Origin: Hydrogenophaga taeniospiralis CCUG 15921
GTDB lineage: Bacteria > Pseudomonadota > Gammaproteobacteria > Burkholderiales > Burkholderiaceae_C
Length of the DNA: 64,000 bases
Direction: 5' to 3'
Assembly (NCBI RefSeq): GCF_001592305.1
Contig: NZ_BCWR01000004.1
Coordinates: forward strand, 310,001-374,000
The notes under the pieces are model-generated. The model did no database searches, had not been told where the DNA came from, and saw nothing but the letters and a program-made list of their open reading frames with translations. Position 1 is the stretch's first letter, and each line of letters opens with the position of its first letter. Positions 16,476 to 24,666 of the stretch are shown piece after piece. The position numbers and the translations under genes are program-made.

Positions 16476-18136
16476 GGGGCATCCCCACCAAACAGGTCAT
16501 CCTGCGCCGCCCCCTCGGCTGCCGGCTTCTGCGCCATGGGCAGGTTGGCCACGTTCAGGCTGTAGTCGTCATGGCCCCACTCGCAGCGGTCCTTCACCAT
16601 CTTGGGAATCTTCTTGATGGTGAGGTTGGGCCAGCGCTCGGCCGCCTGCGTGGCCGTCACGCCCCGGTAAGCCGCGCAACACACCAGCAGCGAGCGCTCT
16701 TCGCCCACCTCGTTGCTCAGTGCTTCCAGTTGCTCGGCGCTCAGCGTCTGCGTGGTCACGTAGATGAAGTCGCGCTCGCTGCTGCAGCCCTGCTGCCACC
16801 ACAACACCTCGCTGGGCGCGTAGGTGAAGCCTTCCAGCTTGCACATGGCCGCCGCCAGCATGGCCGCGTCGTACTCGGGGTTGATCACCAGGTTGCCCCA
16901 GCGGTCGGTGCTCAGCAGCGTAGGGGCCAGCTCGTAGTAGCGAAAGCCGCCGCCGCCCTGCCAGCCGGTGGACTGCGTCACACCGCCGGGGTCCTGCCCG
17001 TCGATCACTTTCTGAAGGCGCGGGACGATGTGCGTGTGGCAGTGCTCGCCCAACTCCACCATGATCCATCGACGGCCCATCTTGTGGGCCACGGCGCCGG
17101 TGGTGCCGGAGCCAGCGAAGGAGTCGAGGACGAGGTCACCAGGGTTGGTTGCGATGTGTAGAACTCGTTGCAAGAGCCCTTCTGGCTTCGGATTGTCAAA
17201 AACCGAGATGTCGGGCAACAACTGGATCAGACTTTTCTTGGCTTCGTCATTAGTGCTCACGTCAGACGCGTTCCAGATAGTCTCTGGCGTTAACCCCTTA
17301 TCTTCGTAATCAGTTAAAAACTTTTTGGCTCTAGGTGCATTGTCACCATCGACGCCGAACCAGATATTCCCAGCAGCAATCTCCTCTTTCATTCTTGATT
17401 CGGAATAAAGCCAGCATCGACCTTTTGGTGGGTCAATCTTCCGCCCTGATGGCAGAGTCAGCGAGTAAAACTGACTGGCAGTCGCGTGACCATCCTGCGC
17501 GTTTACTGACACAGACTGCCAAGCTCCTCGCGGATCGTTGTCTGGATTCCTATAGCGCGCCAATACCTCTTGGGTGAGACCAAGTGGATTGCGAGCGCTT
17601 TCAAAGCGAGCCTTACTCCGTCCATAGACGAGTAGGTGATCATGGTTAAAGGAAAAAGCTCGACGATTCTCACGAGACTTTCTCTTCTCCCAGATCATGT
17701 TCGCAACAAAATTTGATCGCCCAAAAATTTCATCGCACAACACCTTGAGGTAGTGCACTTCGTTGTCGTCGATCGTGATCCACAGCGAGCCGTCCTCAGC
17801 CAACAAGCGCCGGATGATCTCCAGCCGGTCCCGCATCAAGCCTAGCCAGATGGAATGTTCGAGCCCATCGTCGTAGTGGGTGAACGCGCTGCCCGTGTTG
17901 TACGGCGGGTCAATGAACACACACTTCACCTTGCCGGTGAACTCAGCCTCCAGCGCTTTCAAAGCCAGCAGGTTGTCACCCTTGATCAGCCGGTTGTCGA
18001 ACAGGTCGTTCTCCGTCACCCGATGCTTCGCGTGATAGCTGCGCGCCGGGTCTTCCAGCAAGATGCGCGGTTCCAGCAGCGGTCGCTGGTCCTTGCCGAT
18101 CCAGGTGAGTTCGAGTTTTTGTTTGTTCTGATTCAT
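16472..18136 (-). CDS. Type III-like site-specific DNA (adenine) methyltransferase
   Basis: This 554-residue beta-class methyltransferase has catalytic motif IV DPPYNTG at 76-82, which comes before the S-adenosylmethionine site DSFAGSGTT at 338-346. Residues about 140-330 between them form the target recognition region. Mod subunits of type III systems have this order and methylate adenine on one strand. The DNA coding for the recognition region (about 17146-17716) is clearly richer in A and T than the rest of the gene. The stop overlaps a downstream ATG (ATGA). It lies 13 bp after the HNH gene, so the modification gene sits in the middle of the six-gene operon. Confidence 0.92.
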   Translation of the reverse strand: MNQNKQKLELTWIGKDQRPLLEPRILLEDPARSYHAKHRVTENDLFDNRLIKGDNLLALKALEAEFTGKVKCVFIDPPYNTGSAFTHYDDGLEHSIWLGLMRDRLEIIRRLLAEDGSLWITIDDNEVHYLKVLCDEIFGRSNFVANMIWEKRKSRENRRAFSFNHDHLLVYGRSKARFESARNPLGLTQEVLARYRNPDNDPRGAWQSVSVNAQDGHATASQFYSLTLPSGRKIDPPKGRCWLYSESRMKEEIAAGNIWFGVDGDNAPRAKKFLTDYEDKGLTPETIWNASDVSTNDEAKKSLIQLLPDISVFDNPKPEGLLQRVLHIATNPGDLVLDSFAGSGTTGAVAHKMGRRWIMVELGEHCHTHIVPRLQKVIDGQDPGGVTQSTGWQGGGGFRYYELAPTLLSTDRWGNLVINPEYDAAMLAAAMCKLEGFTYAPSEVLWWQQGCSSERDFIYVTTQTLSAEQLEALSNEVGEERSLLVCCAAYRGVTATQAAERWPNLTIKKIPKMVKDRCEWGHDDYSLNVANLPMAQKPAAEGAAQDDLFGGDAP

Positions 18137-18149
18137 GCCATGTCCGTGC

Positions 18150-18890
18150 TCAAGCCTTCAGCGCTCTGGCGCACAGCGTCCAGACGCCAGGGTGTTGTGC
18201 TTGAAGTTCGCTGAACGGTTCCAGCGTCTTTCCTCGATCACTGAAACACCAGCCCAGCAAACCGTGGTCGTCTTCAGACTTGAGTTTTTCAGCGAGGTTG
18301 GTCGAGTCAATGGCGCCAGCCGCGAGCGCAGACCGTATGGTTTCGCTCAGTCGGCGCAGGGTCTGCAAATAGCCCTTTGAAAGCGCCTCTCGCTTGTCCA
18401 GGTGCAGCACTTCAACCGTCTTCTCGCCTTTGACGGACCAGTTGTTCAATTGAACGTCAAAGCGGGCGCAGATGTTGCCAGTCGATGGATCGAAATCCAG
18501 GCTGTCCCATGGGTTCTCCTTGGTCGGGTCTACCAGCAACACCCGGCGGCCTGCCATCGGGAATTTGTTGCCCTTCAGGCGCCCACAATGCGTGCAACAC
18601 AAAAGCAGGTTCTCCCAGTGATACATGTGCTTGTGGAACACATCCTTGGGCCTGAAGTGTTCGATGTCTGAACCATGCGAGTCCAGGCAATACATACATC
18701 GCTGCCGCTCACCCACCATGGCATGAAGGGTAGAAAGCACCTTCCCCATGCTTTGGGTTTGGCGGGCGCCTTTCCAATCTGCTGTGGCGTCCAGCGTGCC
18801 ATTGACATGTTTTTGGATAGCACTCTCTTGTCGCTTGGCCAGATACCGTGCCGCATCGGCTGGCAAAGCCTCCCTCTTGATGCGTTTCAT
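18150..18890 (-). CDS. HNH endonuclease, TIGR02646/PtuB-like
   Basis: This is a 246-residue protein with a zinc-dependent HNH fold. Cys65 and Cys68 (CMYC), the catalytic DIEHFRPK (His78), WENLLLCCTHCGRLKGNKFP (Asn94, Cys99, Cys102) and the trailing phosphate-binding segment agree with TIGR02646 proteins, found as PtuB in Septu defence and as the nuclease of some retrons. It starts three bases after the AAA ATPase stop, so the two are translated as a pair. No reverse transcriptase is present, which makes the Septu comparison better than a retron. Base composition is slightly lower in GC than the flanking helicase gene. Confidence 0.85.
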   Translation of the reverse strand: MKRIKREALPADAARYLAKRQESAIQKHVNGTLDATADWKGARQTQSMGKVLSTLHAMVGERQRCMYCLDSHGSDIEHFRPKDVFHKHMYHWENLLLCCTHCGRLKGNKFPMAGRRVLLVDPTKENPWDSLDFDPSTGNICARFDVQLNNWSVKGEKTVEVLHLDKREALSKGYLQTLRRLSETIRSALAAGAIDSTNLAEKLKSEDDHGLLGWCFSDRGKTLEPFSELQAQHPGVWTLCARALKA

Positions 18891-18893
18891 CGG

Positions 18894-20174
18894 TCACAGC
18901 TCCTCGTCGGTATCCGCAAAGAGCTGGAGTTGTTGGGCTCGACTTTTTTCGTCTTTGGTAAGCGAGGCACCGGCGCGTTGCTTTGCCATCAACTTGGCGT
19001 ATTCGGCACGGCCCTCTACAGCCCGAGGCGACCGGGTGTTTTGCAGACCAAAGGCCGGCGTCAAAAGAATGGTGTCAGGGCGGGACGAAATCACTGTTTT
19101 GTATTCGGCCGAAGTCAGCGCACGCGGTCGATCTTCGCCACCGGGCTCAGGCAACACGAACAGGCCGTTTTCGTCAGCCGCCTGACAAATGATGGGGCTG
19201 TGCGTAGTCACCAGAAATTGGATTTTTGGGAAGTGGCTCTTCAGCCAGAAACCGATTTCTCGTTGCCACTCAGGATGCAGGTGCGCGTCAATTTCGTCGA
19301 TCATGACCACCCCACCTTTGGCGATTCGCAACTTGCCATCTGCCCCGCGTTCCGTGAGCCCTTCGATGCCGTAAGCGTTGATCAAGTGCCTGAGAATGTC
19401 AGCTAACAAAGCCAGTGCGGATCGATAGCCGTCACTCATATCGTTCCAGGCAAGCTGAAGACCGGTGCGGTCCTTCAACCAGAGACCATCGGAATCCACA
19501 CGGTCTACGGTGATCTGGTTGGGCATCAATTCGTCGCGCAGGATTTCCGTCAGCAACTCCAGATGCGCCGTTTCAGTGGACTTGCCTTCGAGCTTCTTGT
19601 GATTGAGGTTGCGTAGCCATTGATCTACCTCTGCCAGCGAGGCGGCCTCCTGGAACATGGTGACAAAACGCTCAGTGCTGGCGCCCACCATCAACCGCAT
19701 GGCCTCGGACGACGCCCCAAACACCCGACGGAACGGGCCATAACCACATGAGAACCACCCTTGAGCCCCAGCCGACCACAGGCCGCGGCGAGCGGCCGTC
19801 TTCTGCGACTCGACGACATCCAGACTGGTGTCTCGTTCACTCGAACGCAGGATGACGGTGGCCGAGAAGGGTTTGTACGACGTGTTCCCGACAGCAGAAA
19901 ACTCGTCGAGTCCTTTTTCAGGGACCACCGTCAATTCAATTTGGCCTTCGGCTGAGCCTTCTCTGACCCACCGATGAAAGCTGGGTTGAAGCGCGCGAGC
20001 GGTTTCTTTCCCCGTCAACGCCACTGCGATGGCCTTGAGCAGACTGCTTTTGCCCGACCCGTTATCACCAGTGAAGACAGTCCAGCCCGCGTAGGACCCA
20101 TCAGGTCGGGTGAGATCGAACTTCAGGTCAGTAAAGCCTCGAATATTCGTCAGTTGAATGGTCTTTAAATACAT
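18894..20174 (-). CDS. AAA/ABC-type ATPase, PtuA-like
   Basis: This 426-residue SMC/ABC-type ATPase has Walker A GDNGSGKS at 36-43, the ABC signature-like MSDGYRS near 246-252, Walker B VVMIDEIDAHLHPEW (Asp293, Glu294) and the switch His325 in VTTHSP. This is the pattern of OLD/RecF-like ATPases that partner nucleases in defence systems. Paired with the HNH gene three bases downstream it matches PtuA-PtuB of Septu, where the ATPase gates the nuclease. The ATG at 20174 is 40 bp after the SNF2 helicase gene. The C-terminus is charged and helical. Confidence 0.85.
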   Translation of the reverse strand: MYLKTIQLTNIRGFTDLKFDLTRPDGSYAGWTVFTGDNGSGKSSLLKAIAVALTGKETARALQPSFHRWVREGSAEGQIELTVVPEKGLDEFSAVGNTSYKPFSATVILRSSERDTSLDVVESQKTAARRGLWSAGAQGWFSCGYGPFRRVFGASSEAMRLMVGASTERFVTMFQEAASLAEVDQWLRNLNHKKLEGKSTETAHLELLTEILRDELMPNQITVDRVDSDGLWLKDRTGLQLAWNDMSDGYRSALALLADILRHLINAYGIEGLTERGADGKLRIAKGGVVMIDEIDAHLHPEWQREIGFWLKSHFPKIQFLVTTHSPIICQAADENGLFVLPEPGGEDRPRALTSAEYKTVISSRPDTILLTPAFGLQNTRSPRAVEGRAEYAKLMAKQRAGASLTKDEKSRAQQLQLFADTDEEL

Positions 20175-20214
20175 GTGTACACCTGCATTCTTTCGAGGTA
20201 TCCGTAACGGACGC

Positions 20215-23082
20215 TCAGGTCAATTCCCATTGAATCGTAAACACAGTGCGAGTGCCCGATTTTTTGGACATCAAGCCGTCCAACTCTTCAATCAGCTCGC
20301 TGCGTTGAGCGTCGATTTCATCCTGCCGGTCAAAGATGCGGCGGCGCAACTGGTTGCGCCTGTCTTCCAGTTCACGCTGGCGCTTTTGCCAGTGCAGCTT
20401 TTCTTCCAGCGTGGCCGCCACGGACGCGGTGCGCCGCACGTCCTTGATTTCGCGGTCCAGCTCTTTGACGTCGTTTTCCAGACCGCCCTTGAGGTCGTCG
20501 GCCCAGGCGTCGAGCTTTTGCACCTCGGCCTCAAAGTAGCCCAGGTTGCGCTGGTTCACCTCGCGCACGCGCTGCTCTTGCTGGGCTTGTAGCGCTTGCT
20601 GCAGACCAGCCGGTGCGCGGGGCGCAGCAGGCGCATCGCTCAACAGTTCGGCGGGCAGGCGCAGCAGCTTTTCGGCGTCTTCTTCGTGCAGGGCTTGCCC
20701 GGCCTGGTTGGTGGCCGCCAGCAGCAGGTGGTCTTCAGCGGTGCCCAGTGCTTCGACCGTGAGCACGCTCAAAGCCAGCCAGCCACTGGCGCCGCGCAGG
20801 GCTTGCAGGGTGGAGACCTTTAAGCGATAGCCGTCATAGCTGAAGCGCAGGCGCGCGGTGGGCAGACTGCGCTGGCGGGCTTGGTCGATGAGCGCCTGGG
20901 CCAGCGGGTGGCCGGTGCGGTAGAGGTGTGCCTCGCCGCTGCGGCGTGGCAGCTCGTAGCGGCCCGGGGGTGCATCTTCGGCATTCAGACCAGGCGGGGT
21001 TTGTTCAAGTGTGAACCCGGTGTCGTCGAATTCGGCATGCCCCTCCAGCTCGGCCTCGGTCAGGTCCATGAGCAGGCGCTCGTAGCGGCTGCGGGCGCTG
21101 GTGCTCTCGGTCTGGCGGAGCTTCAGCTTGTCTTGCACCGCTTCGTCGAAGTTCTCCAGCAGCAGTTGCCGGGTCTTGAGCATGGCGGCGTTGATCTCGG
21201 CTGACAGGTCCAGCTGCAGTTGCTGGAACGAGTTTTCGATGTCTTCCGTGCTGCGGCAGGTCTGGTAAATCTCGGCGATGCGGCGCTCGAAGTCCACCCC
21301 GCTGCCGATGCTGCCCAACACCTCGTCGCTGGCGCCGAACACACCTTCAAAGAGTTGAAATTTCTGCGCCAGCAGCTCGTACACGCGCTGGTCGGCGGGG
21401 TTGGTGTGGTCGATGAAGTTGACCACCACCACGTCGTGCTTCTGGCCGTAGCGGTGGCAGCGGCCGATGCGTTGCTCGATGCGCTGTGGGTTCCAGGGCA
21501 GGTCGTAATTGATGACGAGCGAGCAGAACTGCAGGTTGACGCCTTCGGCCCCGGCCTCGGTGGCGATCATGATCTTGGCGCTGTCGCGGAAGTGCTCCAC
21601 CAGGGCCGCGCGCGTGTCGGCCGTGCGCGAGCCGGTGATGCGGTCCGTTCCGGCGTGGCGCTGCAGCCAGGCGGCGTAGACGCGCTGGGCCTCTTCACCT
21701 GTGTTGGTGCCGTTGAACAGCACGGTCTGACCGGCGTAGGGGCTTTGCTCCAGCAGCTTGAGCAGGTAGTCCTGTGTGCGGCGCGATTCGGTGAAAACAA
21801 GGGCTTTCTGGTTGGCACCGAGCTTTGCCAGCTCGGCAAAGGCCTTGCCCAGCGCCTTGAGCAGAGCCTCGCCCTTGGCGTTGTCGAGGATGTTGGTGGC
21901 CAGTTGCTGGAAGCTGCGCAGCTCGGCCAGTTCATCGGCCACGCTGGCACGCTGGGTGGCAGAGCCTTCTTCGTTGTCGTCCGGTTGGCTTTCGATCTCT
22001 TCCTCGATTTGATCGAGGGTTTCAAAGTCCTCGTCCAGCGCGTCGGTGAGTTCTTCCGTGGGCTGCTGGGCCAGGCTGTCTTGCAGGCGCTGGGCCATGG
22101 TGCCCAAGGCGCCGCCGATGGCGTAGCTGCTGGAGGCCAGCAGCTTCCACAACACCAGCGAAATGAGCTGGCGCTGGCCGGACGGCAGTGCGTTGAGCTG
22201 GGGGCGGCGCAGGTATTCGGCCACCAGGTCGCGCAGCGCCTGCTCGTCTTGCGAGGGCGTGAACTGCTCGACCATGGGGATGCGCTTGGTGTACGAGATG
22301 TAGGGCTGCACCTGCCGGCGCAGGGTGCGCATGCACACGGATTGAAGGCGGGAGCGCAGCTTTTCCAGCGTGGGCGGGTGGCCGATGCCGCCGAACTGGT
22401 CGCGGAAACTGGAGAGGTCGCCAAACACGCGCTCGTCCACCAGGCTGACGAGGCCATACAGCTCCAGCAGGGAGTTTTGCAACGGGGTGGCGGTGAGCAA
22501 CACCTTGGGCGCGTGGGCGAGCGCTTCCTTGAGTGCTTTCCCGATGACGTTGCTGGGTTTGTAGACGTTGCGCAGGCGGTGCGCTTCGTCCATGACGACG
22601 AGGTCCCAAGGAACTCGCTTGAGTTCATCGGCCTTGGATTTGGCGAACTGGTAGGAGCAGATGAGCACACGGTTGCCCTGCTCGAAGGGGTACTTGTGGC
22701 CGTCCTTCCTGAGCTGCCGGTGGCTGCTGCTTTCCAGGATGAGCGCCTGCAGACTGAACTTGTCCTGCAGTTCCTGGTGCCACTGCTTGCGCAGGTTGGC
22801 TGGGGTGATGATGAGGATGCGGCGCTTGCGCTCGGCCCAGCGCTGTGCGATGACCAGTCCGGCCTCGATCGTTTTGCCCAAGCCCACCTCGTCGGCCAGG
22901 ATCACACCCTTGGACAAGGGGCTGCGAAAAGCGAACAGCGCTGCCTCGACCTGGTGCGGGTTCAGATCGACTTGCGCATCCACCAGCGTGGACGCCAGCA
23001 GGTCGGCCGAATCGGCGCCCATGCGGCGCGACAGCTGCCAGGCGACGTATTGGGATTGGTAGGGGGTCAGGCGTGACAGCAA
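20215..23082 (-). CDS. SNF2/RapA-like helicase of the defence island
   Basis: This 955-residue superfamily 2 ATPase has DEVGLGKT at 64-71, DEAH at 165-168, TATP at 197-200 and, in the second lobe, IEQRIGRCHRYGQ. The arrangement is that of RapA/HepA-type SNF2 proteins. Residues about 790-930 are long charged helices, probably coiled coil. Such helicases accompany restriction and DISARM-like systems. The only usable start is TTG at 23082: an upstream in-frame stop follows within 30 bp and no ATG occurs until residue 21. It is the first gene of the island, divergent from a DUF2855 gene; AT-rich sequence with a CATAAT hexamer lies just upstream. Confidence 0.85.
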   Translation of the reverse strand: MLSRLTPYQSQYVAWQLSRRMGADSADLLASTLVDAQVDLNPHQVEAALFAFRSPLSKGVILADEVGLGKTIEAGLVIAQRWAERKRRILIITPANLRKQWHQELQDKFSLQALILESSSHRQLRKDGHKYPFEQGNRVLICSYQFAKSKADELKRVPWDLVVMDEAHRLRNVYKPSNVIGKALKEALAHAPKVLLTATPLQNSLLELYGLVSLVDERVFGDLSSFRDQFGGIGHPPTLEKLRSRLQSVCMRTLRRQVQPYISYTKRIPMVEQFTPSQDEQALRDLVAEYLRRPQLNALPSGQRQLISLVLWKLLASSSYAIGGALGTMAQRLQDSLAQQPTEELTDALDEDFETLDQIEEEIESQPDDNEEGSATQRASVADELAELRSFQQLATNILDNAKGEALLKALGKAFAELAKLGANQKALVFTESRRTQDYLLKLLEQSPYAGQTVLFNGTNTGEEAQRVYAAWLQRHAGTDRITGSRTADTRAALVEHFRDSAKIMIATEAGAEGVNLQFCSLVINYDLPWNPQRIEQRIGRCHRYGQKHDVVVVNFIDHTNPADQRVYELLAQKFQLFEGVFGASDEVLGSIGSGVDFERRIAEIYQTCRSTEDIENSFQQLQLDLSAEINAAMLKTRQLLLENFDEAVQDKLKLRQTESTSARSRYERLLMDLTEAELEGHAEFDDTGFTLEQTPPGLNAEDAPPGRYELPRRSGEAHLYRTGHPLAQALIDQARQRSLPTARLRFSYDGYRLKVSTLQALRGASGWLALSVLTVEALGTAEDHLLLAATNQAGQALHEEDAEKLLRLPAELLSDAPAAPRAPAGLQQALQAQQEQRVREVNQRNLGYFEAEVQKLDAWADDLKGGLENDVKELDREIKDVRRTASVAATLEEKLHWQKRQRELEDRRNQLRRRIFDRQDEIDAQRSELIEELDGLMSKKSGTRTVFTIQWELT

Positions 23083-23108
23083 GGCGGTAGCTCTGTTGGG
23101 TTTTGAGG

Positions 23109-23114
23109 ATTATG
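23109..23114 (-). promoter_or_regulatory. Possible -10 element for the defence operon
   Basis: CATAAT on the minus strand lies 27 bp before the TTG start of the helicase gene, in a short AT-rich patch. No convincing -35 hexamer sits at 16-18 bp, so this is only a candidate. Confidence 0.3.
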
Positions 23115-23197
23115 CGGGGGCCGCTGTCACCCAGGTTTCAGCACCACCGGCCCATCGCGGGGAGACTCGCCCCTCCACCATTCCCAGGAGACGCGCC

Positions 23198-24310
23198 ATG
23201 CGCGATGCCCTCTCGGTCACGAGCCTGCGAACGCGCCAAGACGCGATCGGAACCTGCCGCCTGGACACGGTGCCCCTGCCGTTGCCGCTGCAGGCCGGCG
23301 AGGTGTTGTTGCGGCTGGACTGCTTCGCGCTCACCACCAACAACCTCACCTACGCGGCCTTCGGCGAGCGCATGCACTACTGGGACCTGTTCCCCACCGG
23401 CGAGGCCGGCTGGGGGCAGATGCCGGTGTGGGGCTTCGGCGAGGTGCTGATGTCCAGCGCCGAGGGCGTGGCGGTGGGCGAGCGCTTCTATGGGCTCTTC
23501 CCCATCGCCAGCCATCTCAAGGTGCAGGCCACCCGGATCAAGCCCCACGGCTTCTTCGACGGGGCCGAGCACCGCCAGACCCTGGCCCCGGTCTACAACC
23601 ACTACCAACGCTGCAGCACCGACCCTGCCTACCAGCCCGGGCTGGAACACCCGCTGCTGGTGGTGCGCCCGCTGTTCACCACGTCCTTCGTCTGCGCGGA
23701 TTTCCTGGCCGATCAGGCGTTTTTCGGCGCGCGGCAAGTGGTGATATCCAGCGCGTCGAGCAAGACGGCCTATGGCACCGCGCACTGCCTGGGCGCCCAC
23801 CCGGGCATCGCGCGCATCGGCCTGACTTCGCCGCGCCACCAGGACTTTCTGCGCTCGCTCGGCTGTTACGACCGCGTCGTCGGCTACGACGAGCTGGCCA
23901 GCCTGTCGGCCACCACGCCCACGCTCTACCTCGATTTCGCCGGCAGCCCGGATCTGCGCGAGCGCGTGCGCCAGCATTTCGGGGCGGCCCTGGTGTACGA
24001 CTGCGTGGTCGGTTCCGCACAGCACAGCGCCCAGGAACCGCAGCAGCGCTGGCCGGCGCCCCACCCCGCGTTCTTTTTCGCGCCGACGCAGATACAGAAA
24101 CGCCGGGCCGAGTGGGGCGTGGCGGGGTTCGAGCAGCGCCTGCAGTCCGCGCAGACGGCTTTTCTGCGCACGATCAGCGACCCCCAGCAGCCGTGGATGC
24201 GGATCCGGCACGGCCAGGGGTTCGCGGCTGCGAGCGCGGTGATCGTCGAGTTGCATGCCGGCCGCACCGACCCGCGCGAGGCCCACGTGGTGAGCCTGGC
24301 GAACGCCTGA
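23198..24310 (+). CDS. DUF2855 family protein
   Basis: This 370-residue protein looks like a medium-chain-reductase relative. An N-terminal GroES-like half (LDCFALTTNNLTYAAFGERM, WGFGEVLMSSAEGVAVGERF) is followed by a Rossmann-like half (VVISSASSKTAYGTAHCLG, then LYLDFAGSPDLRERV). DUF2855 members are of unknown function. The ATG at 23198 follows AGGAG by eight bases, so the longer frame from 23096 is not used. It is divergent from the defence operon and probably marks the original chromosome next to the island. Confidence 0.85.
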   Translation: MRDALSVTSLRTRQDAIGTCRLDTVPLPLPLQAGEVLLRLDCFALTTNNLTYAAFGERMHYWDLFPTGEAGWGQMPVWGFGEVLMSSAEGVAVGERFYGLFPIASHLKVQATRIKPHGFFDGAEHRQTLAPVYNHYQRCSTDPAYQPGLEHPLLVVRPLFTTSFVCADFLADQAFFGARQVVISSASSKTAYGTAHCLGAHPGIARIGLTSPRHQDFLRSLGCYDRVVGYDELASLSATTPTLYLDFAGSPDLRERVRQHFGAALVYDCVVGSAQHSAQEPQQRWPAPHPAFFFAPTQIQKRRAEWGVAGFEQRLQSAQTAFLRTISDPQQPWMRIRHGQGFAAASAVIVELHAGRTDPREAHVVSLANA

Positions 24311-24340
24311 CCGTGGTGGCGGCCGGCGCGGAGGCCATGC

Positions 24341-24547
24341 TCAGGCCTTCGGCCCGGCGGCGCAGGCGCTGAACGGCGCTGTCGGCGTCTGCACTGGCGC
24401 AGCGGCCCGCCGGATGCGGTGCCACACGCCGGCGCCGAAAGTGCGTTGCTCGGCCCGGCGCTGGCGCTCGGCCTGGGCCCGCAGGCCGTCCTGCAGGACC
24501 GCGTAGGCCTGGGGTGAAAGGGTCTGGTGGAGGTGCTCGGTGTTCAT
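24341..24547 (-). CDS. Small hypothetical protein, 68 aa
   Basis: This short protein (MNTEHLHQTLSPQAYAVLQD onward) has a clear AAGGAG ribosome binding site seven bases before the ATG. The first 45 residues are helical and charged (LRAQAERQRRAEQRTFGAGV); the rest is Ala/Pro-rich. No known domain was recognised. It is divergent from a LysR gene, with operator-like sequence between, so it may be the regulator's target. The strong ribosome binding site is the main support for a real gene. Confidence 0.55.
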   Translation of the reverse strand: MNTEHLHQTLSPQAYAVLQDGLRAQAERQRRAEQRTFGAGVWHRIRRAAAPVQTPTAPFSACAAGPKA

Positions 24548-24612
24548 GGTTGCGCTCCTTTGAAGGGGTGCCTGAACTCTAGGCAAGGCCGGTCGTCGCG
24601 GAAACGGCATGC

Positions 24613-24643
24613 GGTTCAAAAGCGTTTTGCACCCGGCGCAAAA
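24613..24643. promoter_or_regulatory. LysR-type operator candidate
   Basis: GGTTCAAAAGCGTTTTGCACC (24613-24633) is an imperfect palindrome with 8 of 9 arm positions paired around GCG. It is followed by GCAAAA at 24638-24643, which pairs with TTTTGC at 24625-24630. Three half-sites in the 120-bp divergent gap before a LysR gene fit the usual recognition-plus-activation-site layout. Confidence 0.45.
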
Positions 24644-24666
24644 CCAGCTCGCCTACCATCTCGGTC

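Noticed and set aside
18150..20174. Retron interpretation of the HNH/ATPase pair
   Set aside because: No reverse transcriptase or retron RNA-like sequence is nearby; the Septu comparison fits better.
12463..23082. DISARM or BREX
   Set aside because: The SNF2 helicase and methyltransferase recall DISARM, but no drmA, DUF1998 drmB or phospholipase-D drmC is present; no pglZ, brxL or brxC genes for BREX.
12358..23197. Prophage, integron or integrative element carrying the island
   Set aside because: No integrase, transposase, tRNA or attachment repeats were seen at either edge.
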